Assembly (NCBI GenBank): GCA_003952965.2
Contig: CM025854.1
Span: forward strand, 26,596,715-26,660,714
Origin: Morella rubra
Lineage: Eukaryota; Streptophyta; Magnoliopsida; Fagales; Myricaceae
Direction: 5' to 3'
DNA length: 64,000 nucleotides
Notes under the pieces: generated by a model
Seen by the model: the letters and a program-made list of their open reading frames with translations, nothing else
What the model was told of the DNA's origin: nothing
The model's database searches: none
Part shown: positions 1-11,913 of the stretch, piece by piece
How positions within the stretch are numbered: position 1 is the first letter of the stretch
Layout of the letters: each line of letters starts with the position of its first letter
Program-made: the position numbers and the translations under genes

Positions 1-122
1 TCCGCTTGAGAAATTCTATCAATCATTTCAAAACCAACCTGATAGAGAACATCCCAATTAACTAAGACAGAAAAAGCAAAAAACTACAAAATTGAATCAA
101 ACTTGCAGAAGTGATATATTAC

Positions 123-335
123 ATTGTGCCTTGTACCGTGGTACTTATTTCCAGGGTTACCCAAGCCAACAATCAACCAAGGAGTATACTCCAATTTAGC
201 CCCATTGTTATTGTCTGGCAATGAAGCACGTATAGAAAGCCTAGGTGGAACCGGAGGCTTTCTGAGAAAATGAGGGCAACTGGATCTTCTTGTATAGGAT
301 ATGCAGGAGTTCGTGACAGAGACGGCATACAACAT
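123..335 (-). CDS. Plastid-type peptidyl-tRNA hydrolase, first coding exon (gene continues left of window)
   Basis: Peptidyl-tRNA hydrolase cleaves peptidyl-tRNAs released from stalled ribosomes. The exon encodes 71 residues from the ATG at 335-333. The first ~50 are rich in Ser, Arg and Pro with few acids, as in a plastid transit peptide. From W53 comes the family signature WLIVGLGNPG followed by KYHGTRHN; the Asn of GNPG and the His of RHN correspond to substrate-binding and catalytic residues in bacterial Pth. The exon ends after RHN at a GTAA donor (122-119) in phase 0, and the frame beyond it soon stops, so I place the splice there. A longer open frame starts from TTG at 350, but the ATG is the more likely start. 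The remaining exons lie outside the window. A CRS2-like homologue is possible, since CRS2 belongs to the same family. Confidence 0.85.
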
Positions 336-2944
336 TGACCTATAAAGCAATAACTACAACATTATCAACGCGGTTGGTGACCATGCTTGGACAATAAGCT
401 TTCGATTCATTAGGCACTCAGAAGCTACAAAAAGTTCTTTCAATTGCTCACCCCCACCCTCGGCCAAGAAGGCCTCGGATTTTGGAATCAACGAAAGAAA
501 ACGTGTGTTTTCGTCTTCATCTTTAAGTCGAAGAACGAAAAGACTATCTTTTGGCGAGCATTGTTCCTCAGCAACTAAACGGAGCCAAAAGGCACATAGT
601 TGGAAATTTGCAATGAAGCCCAACATTAGCCCTAGTCTTTCAGATTACAAAGTTGAAAGTAAAGCCAAGACAAGCCGTTTTCGTTTCTAATTCTATGTAG
701 TGGAACACAAAAGTGGAAAAAATAAGACAAAAAAACTTCCAGGAAACAAGAAAGGAAGGAACAAAAGAACGAAAGCAAGCGAACCTCTTTGAAATTGGGA
801 GACTTTGAATATAACAGAAGTTTGGAAGTTGCAAGACAGAGAAGCAGAGACTTCGAATGTAGTTTCCCTGTGGTTTGGAAGTTGCAAGACAGATGGTACC
901 TGGAAAACTTGTGGAGAAGCGGACAGCACAAACAGATATGTTTTATTACGTACCCCAAAAAAACAAAACAGATAATCTGGGCCTCCAAACAGTGTCTGAG
1001 TCCCACCATTCGTGAGGCCCGGTAACATGGGCCTGTGCCTTCTCCCGAATAGCACTCTCTTTTTCCGAAATATATATTTTGAAAAGAGAGAAAATATCTT
1101 TGTTGTATAACATTTTAAAATTTGAGTTAATGACAAATTGTATGTTGATTCGAATTAAATTTTGTACAGTTTTGTTTTTATATATTTCTAAACCTTTCTG
1201 TAGAAGAGATATATTTTTTACGACCACTGGGTCCTCTCTTCAACATATTATTCTTAATGTTATTTCCAAATTATGTTATAAAAAAAAATGTTATTTCCAA
1301 ATTATGTTAAGCCAATAGTTTTTTTTTTTTTTTTTGAATTTACTATTTGGCCAAGTCCCACGCGGCCACGCGTAGTTTGCGCCTGTTTCTAGTTGGTATC
1401 ATGGATAAGAACTTGAAACATTGGCAACGTCCTCTTCAGCACGACATATTAGCAAAGGCGATTGTCATTGAAAGTTCCAGATAGGATTTCCCAATTCCTA
1501 TTGCTAAATTTTATACTCTTATTTACAAAATAAAAAAAAAAATTCTTGATCCTCTCCTTTATTCTGAAATCGAAGACTTGAGTGAATGGGTCAAGTCTTT
1601 GTTTCTATTAGTTAAATTGAGACAATATTAGAATGTCTTTGTAACATTAACAAGATTGCACAAAGGATTAGATATGAATACTTTTCTATTTAGGTGTAAC
1701 CAAAGCAATACACTTTAGTTGCTAAAGACTTTTATCAGGAGGGGGATTACATCAGTCTCATGAAGAACTAGCCGTATAAAGTTGAGTGCAAGAGCTCTGT
1801 AATATTCTCTAAAAATAGATCGAGTCATAACTTTAAATTGTAGGACTCATATATCGTATGTTTTGTCTATCTCTCAATTGGTCTAATCGATCAACAAATT
1901 AGAGAAGATCATAATACAAAATACACAACTCTTATCCATACTAACCATATGTGAATCAAACCAATCAAAATTATTAAATGCCGAAATCCAATTACAGCTT
2001 GCTCCAAACTTGCCATGAAAACCATTGAGCTTTGATTGCTTTAGCAAAAAGAGTGTCATTTTCATCACATCCATCCCAAAATGGAACTTGGACTCACTAC
2101 CTGATATGTACACAAGATCATTTGGGATAAGAGCACAAATAAATTCGACTCTTCATCATAAACTAAAGTACAGGTCAACTTTTTCAAAGTAACCTTACCT
2201 TAAAAAATGCCAAAAATAGTATCAAAACATTGAAAATGATCGAAAACACCCAGGCAGATATCCTTACCATTTTCAATTAAACTACAAATTAAATAGACCG
2301 TGTAGTTATCGTCCATTTAAGATCAACAATGAAACCAGACCCAAACAAAACTGGAATCAACATCAATTGATTGCTAAATCTCAGCATTTTTTCTAGGAGA
2401 AAAAGGAATCCAACTATAAATATGATGAAACAGACGCCACTTCAAAACGCATCTAAAGTCCAGACAACAATGCAGATGATCAACTTTTGTACCATAAATT
2501 CGCAGGTGGATCCTACCACTTCCATATCTTTGAGCTGGCTTGCGCTTAGCAATATTCTTTAGAGCACACTATTCTTCTTAAATGGAAAAACTTTCCGGTC
2601 GCTACCAATGTCTGTTGAAACAAGCTAGCCCTCTAAGAGCCAAGAAAAAACAAAAGGGTAGCTCTCTTAGAAAAAGAAACAAGTAGATTCAGAATGTCGG
2701 CAGGCAACCTCAAACTTCAGTTTCAGAGAACAATAACTTCTTAGTTGTGTCCCAAACAAAAGGAGGAGAGGGCAATAATGAAAGGGTAGATAACATGCTC
2801 TCTTTTTTTTATTTTTTTTTTGTTTCATTTTTTGCGAAGAATGTACATGAAATTGCTTCACTCTTGAAAGCTAGACTTTGGAAGTTTAACACGCCAAGCT
2901 CCTAACCCCACAAATTTCTCTCATGGCCTTGACCGAAGCCCAAA
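336..2944. other. Intergenic, no supportable gene
   Basis: This 2.6-kb stretch lies upstream of the peptidyl-tRNA hydrolase and downstream of the zinc-finger gene. It has only short open frames with no recognisable domain. It holds a 20-base direct repeat (about 820-839 and 873-892), a T-tract at 1319-1335 and AT-rich sequence. The part just above 335 should contain the 5' leader and promoter of the hydrolase gene, but I see no clear TATA box. Confidence 0.5.
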
Positions 2945-3607
2945 TCATAGGCCAGTGGGGCCAAGACCCAGCTGCAAATCCAGGCCCAAACCTTTGTCGA
3001 AGGGAGAAACTTCACCATCTCCGGTGAACCCAGTTAGTCCAGGCACAACTCCGGCACGGTTCCCAACCCCATGAGAGAAAACAGCCATCATAGACTCCCC
3101 AACTCCCCCGGCATAGACACGTCTACCAGGCACCGAGGCAGCCCCGGAGGGATAAGCGCCACCGTTTGGCAGGGAGAAAGGAGTGGCTGCACCTGCATGA
3201 GACACAAGAAACCATGAGGACTGAGGCGGCGCCGCCGGAGCAAAGAGGTGCGCTGGTGGGGTGAAAGCCGACATCATCGTGTTTTGCCGGAGGTGTGAAG
3301 CAGCAGCCAGCTGGTTTCGACTAGCTTGCATTTGTGCGCGCTTTAGCAGCTGTCTTTCTTTCTTGTGGGCATTTTGATGGCCACCCAATGCTTGTGAGTT
3401 TGCGAACTCACGGCAGCAGTACTGACACTCGTACTTTCGGCCGTCACTGGATTGAATAGTTTCGGATTCCTGCGATCCAGATGGAGATTTGCTTGCATCT
3501 GAGTCGTTTTCTTCCGAAACGTTCCCAATGTTGAAGCCAAAGAGCTTAAGAGGGGTGGTTGTAGTGTGGATGGTAGTTGGTTTTGTAGGATAATCAATCT
3601 CAGCCAT
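2945..3607 (-). CDS. Single-C2H2 zinc finger transcription factor of the GIS/ZFP5/ZFP6 type with EAR motif
   Basis: This intronless gene encodes 220 residues from the ATG at 3607-3605. One C2H2 finger lies at residues 60-81 (C61, C64, H77, H81) and carries the plant-specific QALGGH block at 72-77, which contacts DNA. The motif [11 protein letters not shown] near residues 18-28 is characteristic of the trichome and root-hair regulators ZFP5, ZFP6, ZFP8, GIS and GIS2. The C-terminus has LDLQLGL (209-215), an EAR-type repression motif. The middle is rich in Ala, Gly, Pro and Ser, typical of this family, and the length is usual. Known members act in gibberellin and cytokinin control of epidermal hairs; that role here is inferred. 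Which member it is cannot be settled without a tree. Confidence 0.9.
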   Translation of the reverse strand: MAEIDYPTKPTTIHTTTTPLKLFGFNIGNVSEENDSDASKSPSGSQESETIQSSDGRKYECQYCCREFANSQALGGHQNAHKKERQLLKRAQMQASRNQLAAASHLRQNTMMSAFTPPAHLFAPAAPPQSSWFLVSHAGAATPFSLPNGGAYPSGAASVPGRRVYAGGVGESMMAVFSHGVGNRAGVVPGLTGFTGDGEVSPFDKGLGLDLQLGLGPTGL

Positions 3608-6600
3608 GAGAGAGAGAAATAGAATGAATCGACAGACAGATGAGATCAGAGAAATCAGTGCCAGAGATCAGAGGGATGCAAGTGCGTGACTTAGTAGTTG
3701 CTGCATGTGGAGCTAGCTAGATATATAGGCTATAAGAGTTTTGACGCTGTATTAATAGAGAGATCTAATCATTTGAGGGACAAACAGAAGAAGAGGGACA
3801 AGAAAAGAGTGTTAGTTGCGAAAATCCCAAGGAGAAGAAAGCACCTAATATTAGGAAGAACCCAGAACAAGAAAACTGAGATGGTTTTAGATTATACTTA
3901 TAGCAGCAGTACTCTGACACATAGAGGGAGAAACCCTTTAAATTAATCAATCGCGAGTGGTGTTCTGAAGTACATGTTTCAGTATAATTTGGTAAGTTAC
4001 AGAGACATGACAATACTTTATGTTAGAGAACAATTAGGGGTCTTTTTCTAATGCAAATTGTTGACAGTATATCGTTTTCCTTAGGTTGTCCTAGCATGCT
4101 ATACCATCAATACATAACTATGGTGAACAAGCGAAATACGTTTCGAATCTAATACCATCTGTCTCCCATGACCCACATGCCGTAGACATGATGTGTGTTG
4201 CCCATATCCAACGTTGGAACCCAACACCGGTAAAGAGGTAGTTCAGAAAAACTGAACCTAACATTATGAATTCAGTGGAAGACTTGCTTCACAAAAGCTT
4301 TGTCAAGCTGCGGGAGAGGAAGAGTGTTTGATTACCTTGAAGTGATCAGGTGGTACGTGGGTCCACCTTGACGTATCATGCTACCTAGATTATCTTGAGC
4401 ATGTTTGCGTGATTGACGTTTAAAGCCCTCTTTGTTTATTGAGGGAAAATCTATTCGAATCTTAGTGATTTAGGTTCAAAGTCTTACTTTCAACGAAGCT
4501 TCACATGCTTAATCACACGCTAGGCCCATGGATCTATCGTGATTGGTTCATAAAAATGTTTGTGATCTCCGTATATTTCTTTTTCGCGCGTGGGCGATTC
4601 AACAGTTATCAATACGGAAGCAGACATTAAACATGAATGTCTATCTGTCTTAATTTCATTTGTACTTCAAAGTCATCCCTAAACCTTTGAACTTGTCTCA
4701 TCTTGTCTAAGCCTCTTCCCCCACACTCAGATTCAAAGAGTGACGATTTTTTTTCCCTCTGTCCTTTGATGCTTGTCCAGCTCCTATTGCTTGGGCACCA
4801 ACAACTCCCACTAGCCGAGATATATAGCAATTGACACTGATGCTGAAGCGAGAAACTTTCGGCCTTCTCTTGTGAGTACTCCTAATTCTACGTACCCGAC
4901 CACGGCGACCAGAGATGAGAGAAGTACTTAATTAGTTCAAACCGCTCACGGGCTTTGGTGGATTTGCAATTGCAACTCGCAGTCTCTGAACAGAAACTGA
5001 TGAGCTGCATGACTACTCGTCAACAAGTGAACATGCCTTGATTCTTAGGTCCTATAGCGCGTCTGGTTTGTCCTAACTTCAGATCAGAGCATACCCATTA
5101 TATTAATAGGGCGGTAGGACCCAATGCAATCACTTCTTGGACACACATATGAAGGAAGACTGCAAGTAGGAGATTAAGTAGAGGGCAATAGATTGTTAAA
5201 CAAAACGAGGCACATGGAGGTATCCCTTCATGCATGAAAACGCATGTGATCGGTGGAACGAGCCCGATCTCTTCTCGCTCTCTTCACTGTTTATTAACAA
5301 CCCATGATTCTAGTTGACATTAAGCTCCTTTCCTTATTATGTAATTATTCCCACCTACCTAATATCAAATTAAACCACACCCCCCAGAGAGTCATTCTCC
5401 ATATGCTTTCTCATCTAGATTATTCAAGTAATGAACGTGTTAAAGTTTAAAGATTTCCCGAACCTCCGGACATGCCTCACTAGGTTGTGCTTAATTTCTG
5501 AGGATAATTAATATCTAAGGAAATGAATAACATGAAAATCCATGTACACAGTGATCAGGTTCGAAGCAATATATAATAGTCCATTATATATACATAATAT
5601 AAGGCAACATTACTTTGAAATATTATATGCTCCATTAATTAAGATCATAATGCAACAGGAGCTAGACCGGCTACTAATTGCCTTTTCTTGATTTCCCTAC
5701 GATCTTAAACATATCTATCAGAAAATTATATAAGAACTAGGTTTGGAGTGCATATCACTTCAATGGACAATCAACCCATATTATTCTATCGTTTAGACCT
5801 CTGGGTAGTTCAATAGAAAACAAGTAGTAGTTCCAAATGGTTTTAACCTACTGCAATTTAATTGGTGAGGTTGGCTGGAACTTCTAGATGATTAAAATCT
5901 CGGACCCTTCCTCTCTCCCTCTCTCTGGTTTACCTAATTAAGCATTTTTTGCCCTAAAAATGCAATACCGCGGTAGGCAACTCTCGCCTTGATATTGTTC
6001 CCCTGCAAAATGTGGTCGGATCATTGCCTTAAAATGATCTTTTTCTGTTTTATTAATGTTCCATAAACATAAACATTTAACTTCTGTAGTATACCTAAAC
6101 TTCAATGAAGCAAACGACTCACCATACATTTGACAAAATAGAGTAGTTACTGCAAATAGCTTACTTGTATACATATTCATATATATTAATGTATACATTA
6201 TATAGTCTTCACATATGTATATATTAATTAGATTATTCGTTTATAATTTCTCATGATATATATCTACGTGTCAACGATTAATCTACAGTCAATATAATAC
6301 ACCAATAGTGGAATAGTAGCCATTTCCTCATCTCTTCTATTTTCGTTGTTACTTACTGTTCTCAATTCAGTTCACGAGTATGAGCTATTATACTTATACC
6401 TACCCCACCCCTCAGATAATAAAGGAATGCTTATAATTCCCACTCACACCAATCCCCCCCCTCTATAACCTTCTCCATGCATATATATAATATAGTGATA
6501 ACTATAACCAGATCGACGGCTATATAGTGAAATATCTTATATATGATCATTTCTTCCGAGAATTTGTGATGCTGATTGGTCAACAGCTTGAATGTACAAA

Positions 6601-9600
6601 CTTGGATAATTCTCGGCATAAGAAAACGTCATGATCAGCCAAAAAAGAAAAATGTAAAGTAAAGAGATAACTAAACACAAAAATTGTTGACACAAGCAAA
6701 ATTTCTAAAAAGCGTAGATATAACATTAATCTTGGATGTCTTGTTTGATCAGGGGCAGAAAACAAAACATTATTTAGACAAAGTCAGCAATTACTGAGGG
6801 AGCAACCAAAATTTTAATAGGTTGCAGACAAAGTGGGAAGATTTAGGACGGCTCCGAATATGGAATAGGCCAGAGGATCGAGGAGTGTGAAGACGGATTT
6901 GCGATCAACGCATGTGATGGCGTTTTAGTTAATTTGACAAAACAAAATAAAACTCTGTACTAATTAATGTGGATTAGGCTCTAGAGAACCTATTTCTTAA
7001 CCATTTCGTCCCGTTCAAGGTTGGTTTACTTTACCTCGTTTGTCCAAAACTTAGGAAAGTTACATATGTAGTTTAGCGAAGAATCTTAGATCAACTGTCT
7101 TTGAAATTTGAAGGTGCTTGTCTTGGAGAATTTGGTAGAAGTATTGGCTTGACAACGATGATCAAGAGGAACGAAAAGTAGAATTGATCCCAGATTCTAC
7201 TAATTACACTATGATGCTTATGAAAGCCTTTTCTTTTGATCATGTACATGGAACTCCAAAAACTTGGATCCAAACATAAATGAACTAAGATATCCTAATC
7301 GATTGCTTGTTCAACATAAACCTTAAGAAGTCAACTTCTATTGTAGACTTCATAACAATTCGGCTTTGCTCTGACATATACGACTTCCTTGCCACGACAG
7401 GAGAATAAAAATTGTAATTATCTTGCGTGCTAGCTACTAGGATGCAACAAATCCAGCATAAGAAATATGTGGCTTTTCTTTTGGCAACAGTACTTACCAA
7501 ATCTTCATATATATATGAATAGCCTATAGCAATTGTAATATTTGTTGATCGTCGATGGCCCATATATTTCTCACTAACCACTGCCATTGAACTTTCTATG
7601 GCAGTCGTCATTAAAAAAAAAAATGCTGCAATAGATACGGGCTAAGAAGCACTGTCTTTCTCATTTTCATGAAGAAAACGTCGGGTACAAATAAACCATG
7701 GATGTAGGTAGCGGTTTCTAAGTGACCGCTATTATAGAGTGTTTTATAATAGCAGTTTAAATATTAAAACTGGCCATGAGTAATTTTTTGGGTGAGAGAA
7801 TATTTATCTGAGCCCTCGAGAAGGGTCGGTTTTTGGTACTATTAGTTTAACGGTTGGACCAATGGCATCAGAGAAAGAGGGAGATGTATTCAGACAATTA
7901 TATCCATTGTATAGCATAAGGTATGTCAGCTGGGGCGGAGACACACTAATTAGCTCAGTTCTGCTTGAGTACTTGCGAGTTAGAAAGTTTGCTTTTAGGT
8001 GCAGTACTGAAGTGAGCGAGCCATCTTGCAAACATAACACGAGGCCACCCAACATTCGAGGCAAAGAAAAAGCTTGCACGTAGGTGAGAAGATCATGGAT
8101 GTGTCTCCTCAGTGACAATTCATGGGCAAACGAAGAAAGTTGTACTGCTAATTGTGAAGGAGGTTGGAGGCGGTGTGATTTTGGTGGAAAAGACACAGAT
8201 TTGGCAAAAAATAACAGGTTACACCAATCAGTTTACTCAACAGAACAGATCTATGGGACAACTGCTCAAAGGGATACCTATCCTGTTGCCCTCATAGTTT
8301 CCTTTTTTCTTTTTAATGGATTTGTAGCGTGCACCATAAGACAAGGTGTTAGGTAGAGGACAATATCATGTATGTAAAGGGACTTTGATTGATGATGGGA
8401 ATCCAAAGCGGTCTTGAAAAAGTTTCTGCATGACAACCCAGAGACATTACTGCAAAAATCACAAGGAATTGATGGTCTTGGTCTTGGCGAATAGCTAGCG
8501 TTGCATGTCTAATCACCTCGATGGAAGCAGCTTCTTCGTGACTGAGAAGCTGTTGAGTAGAGTCTTCTTCAATTATCATTACGGATAATTAATATTTTAT
8601 TTATCTCTAATTTGTTAGTCTATTATTGATGAGACGTCAATATGAGGTGAGATACTATTATCGTCGTTCGTAGGTGTCAGTGAAACTCTAACATTAGCAG
8701 TTCACTGTATTATCAAATTATTTCGTCTCTTCTGCATCACACCTCCTCCTAGAAGAGAATCGAGATGGACCAAACCCAGTTTTGAGTTGAAGGATTCCGC
8801 GTGGGCTGAGTTTGACACAGAAATGACAGAGGATTAGATCCAAGGACGGGTTTAGCTATAGAAATAGTAAGACATTAATTGATCATCAGACAAAGGCCCA
8901 GGAAAACGATTAGGTCCAGCCATCTACCAAAGTTCACGTACGCCGGCCTTCAATTAAACAGCTATACCTATGGACTAGATCCAAGCAAAGGTACAGATAA
9001 AGGAAAGGGCAAAAAATCCTTCGAGTGCTGCGTCTCTATGTACACAAACTTCAAGTAAAGAATTCCTGGTTTTTTCACTAGTGATGGGTTGGGATTTGGG
9101 AATAAGCCTAGAAAAAAAAAAGAGAGATGTGATCGGGAAGAAAACATTTCTGATCCTCCATGTGTTATATATATGAGCATTGGATGAAAAAAAAAACCCT
9201 AGTTTTTGGAACTTATTTGCTGTTTGGGAAATTTAAAATTCATCTCTTCTTTAACAGTAGTCTCCCACCCATTTTATTTTCTAAGCTAATTCTTTTATCT
9301 CTCAGTTATATTATAGCATCGTTTGCTTATACTTTAAGTTCTTTGACAAGATGTTCAAAACATTTTCACAAATATTAATGTCGTCAAGGAGATTGTCAAA
9401 TTCTTAAACCCCTCTCTAGTCAGGATGATGAAAAAACATTAATAAATAAATAAAATGAGTCACCAAAAAAGAAAAGAGAATAGTGAGAGGTTAGTAAAAC
9501 AATGAATTCAAATAAAGGAATAACACGAACTCAGTCAAACACTTCAAAATCTGAAAAATTGAGATAGAAACTTCAAATAAGTTTGACTAAAGCCTTTGTA

Positions 9601-10548
9601 GAGCTCGAGTCAAATTGGCAGAGAAATTCGGAACTGCAGCTGTCGAGATCCCCAATGGCAGGGATAGAAGGAGGACATAGCCTGGTCTTTGGTGGGAAAT
9701 GTGAGTTCTATGGATCATCCAAATTTAACGTTTTACTTACCCAAAAAGAAAAAAAATTTAACGTTTGTTTCTAAAACTACCTCTGTAGAGTGGCTCGTGT
9801 TGGAATCGACCTCTGTCGGTAATGGGAAAATTGAACGAAAAACAGACCATCACGAAGATCCATACAGGGACCCAACTAATGGCACTCATAGCCATACAGG
9901 GAGCTCTGTTTTTTTTTTTTTTTGGCAACTAACAGTCTAGTTAGTTCATAAATTAGGTAGAGGGTGACTTTCGACGTATTGATTGGTAATATTTCTTATC
10001 AGATTAAAGTAGACTGTTGGAAATAAATATTCTCACGAAACTAGTGCGTCATTGCAACTAGTTCCTCAAGATTATGTCCCACCTTACAAGTCACCGAAAT
10101 TTCGTGCTCAGTAACTCAATTCTGGTAGTCATTTATCATTCGGGGTACCCTTCTTCGGCGTGCTTAAATTCATGGAATCGGTGAAAATGTCATTTTAAAT
10201 TATTTTAATCATTTATTCTCTTTCTTTAATTGATGTGTTGATATTTGATAATATTAATTTCTAAATATTCAGACTCATGATTATTTATATTCTTTTATAT
10301 TAAGCTTCATGATATAGTAATAATGGATAAAGATCCTCTATAATTTAAATTTGGATGTTTCAATTCGGTAAGACATTGATACAATATATAAATTTCACAT
10401 AAATCCACGCAAGTAGTATTAAATGTTATTTATATTTTTTTGAATTAGATCATATAATTCTAATAACAAATTAAAAATGATCTTAATTCAGTAATAATTT
10501 ACTCTCCCTGAGAAGAATAAATTGTATTTGGGATTGATAATAATGTCG
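3608..10548. other. Long intergenic stretch without a supportable gene
   Basis: Nearly 7 kb of AT-rich sequence lies between the zinc-finger gene and the region upstream of the glucose transporter. Open frames are short, and the largest (7804-8196, minus) has no motif I recognise and no splice partner. I see no tRNA, rRNA or known microRNA precursor. The part adjoining 3607 should include the zinc-finger promoter. Non-coding RNA or decayed transposons cannot be excluded by eye. Confidence 0.4.
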
Positions 10549-10556
10549 ATAGAATT

Positions 10557-10972
10557 TTTTTTGGAAAAAATACACTTTTCACCCACGAACTACCATAGGT
10601 TTTACACTTTGCACTCTAAACTACCAATTTTTACACATTGCTCTCTTTAACTATCAATTTTTAATACTTTGCACTCTTTATTAAATTTTCAGACTAAAAT
10701 GATGATAATGCCCTTGACCCATTTTACATATATTGAAGATATTGTTGTCAATTCATTAATTTCTCAATGATATTATTATCAAATAGAGAGTGTAAAGTAT
10801 TTAATATTAGTAGTTGAAGGGTGTAATGTGTCAAAGTGGGTAGTTTAGAGTGTAAAATGTATAACATTGGTAGTTTGAGGGTGTAATGTCTTAAAAATAA
10901 TAGTTTAAAGTGTAATGTGTCACTATCCCATAGTTTTAAGGTGAAAAATGTATTTTTTTTTTATAAGTAACA
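10557..10972. mobile_element. MITE-like element with terminal inverted repeats and an apparent 8-bp target duplication
   Basis: The left end reads AAAAAATACACTTTTCACC and the right end is its near inverse (GGTGAAAAATGTATTTTTT). Inside, phrases such as TACACTTTGCACTC on the left reappear inverted as GAGTGTAAAGTA or GAGTGTAAAATG on the right, so the whole ~416 bp is a long imperfect fold-back. The 8-mer ATAGAATT flanks it (10549-10556 and 10973-10980). The size and 8-9 bp duplication fit a Mutator-like or hAT-like MITE; the superfamily is uncertain. Confidence 0.6.
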
Positions 10973-11463
10973 ATAGAATTATTTTGAAAAGAGAGAAAAA
11001 AAAGGTCAAACTCGGAGAGAGGTTTTTTACCAAAACAAAACAAAAAACCAGAGGACCCACCTTTCAGAGCGGGTTAAAAAACATGGAGGTAAAGCAAAGG
11101 CCTCTCTGTCCCACTTGCACGCTCGGCATCTCAAGCGCATCCTCGAATCTAATCCGAAATCTAACGTGGTACGTGGAGCTCATCCCAAACAAATAGTAAC
11201 AGTAATATTTTCCCCCTTTCTTTTTCTCTGGTAATTTCCAGTATAGTTTTGTTTTTGTCGACGAGAAAAGAAATGAAACGAAAACAAAAGGAAATCGAAG
11301 CAAAGAAAAGGAATTGAATTCTCCATCAAGTTCGCTGTATGTCTAACGCATTCCCACTCCTTTTGCGGACATTCCCAAGTCCCTCTTTCTCACCCTCTCA
11401 CTGCATAGCTCATAAACGAGGCAGTGACAAACAGAGCGAAGTACCAAGTTGAAAAAGCAAGCA

Positions 11464-11467
<4 letters not shown>

Positions 11468-11501
<34 letters not shown>
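11468..11501 (+). repeat. (GA)n microsatellite upstream of the glucose transporter
   Basis: An uninterrupted run of GA dinucleotides of about 34 bases lies roughly 410 bp upstream of the start codon. GA/CT runs are common in plant 5' leaders. Sequence just before the ATG (TATCAG followed by GTAAAAAG) looks like a splice acceptor, so this run may sit in a non-coding first exon. Confidence 0.85.
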
Positions 11502-11505
<4 letters not shown>

Positions 11506-11913
11506 GATCGCTTGCTGGGTTGGTTCTGTTTCTCTTACTGAAAATGATTCTTTTCAATTCGTTTTTGTTTTGTAAAAAGGCTTTCTGTTTAAGTTGAGAT
11601 AGTGTACGAGATCGTCCACATAAAAGCACTTATTTGGCAGTTCATTTTCGGAAGAAACAGTCTAAACGGTTACGCGTTGATCTTAAAACGTGATCCTAGT
11701 TTTGATTCTAATGCTTTTTGTGATATACCCTTCTTTTTTTTGCTTAACGTGATATACCCTTCAATGGCATTGTATTAATACCCTCTTCTGAAATTGATAC
11801 ATTCTTTTGCTTTTTTCTTTCTAAACTGGTACATTCTTTTGCTTGCTATGCTCTCAACTTGTTTGGGTTTTTACTTTGTTTGACTTTATGTGAATTCCCT
11901 ATCAGGTAAAAAG

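Noticed and set aside
354..626. 90-residue open frame upstream of the peptidyl-tRNA hydrolase
   Set aside because: No family signature and it lies in the likely leader or promoter of the downstream gene.
7804..8196. 130-residue open frame (-) and overlapping plus-strand frames
   Set aside because: No recognised motif, no splice partner and frames open on both strands; not supportable as a gene.
11390..11629. Ser/Leu repeat-rich minus-strand open frame
   Set aside because: Translation of the GA microsatellite in the transporter leader region.
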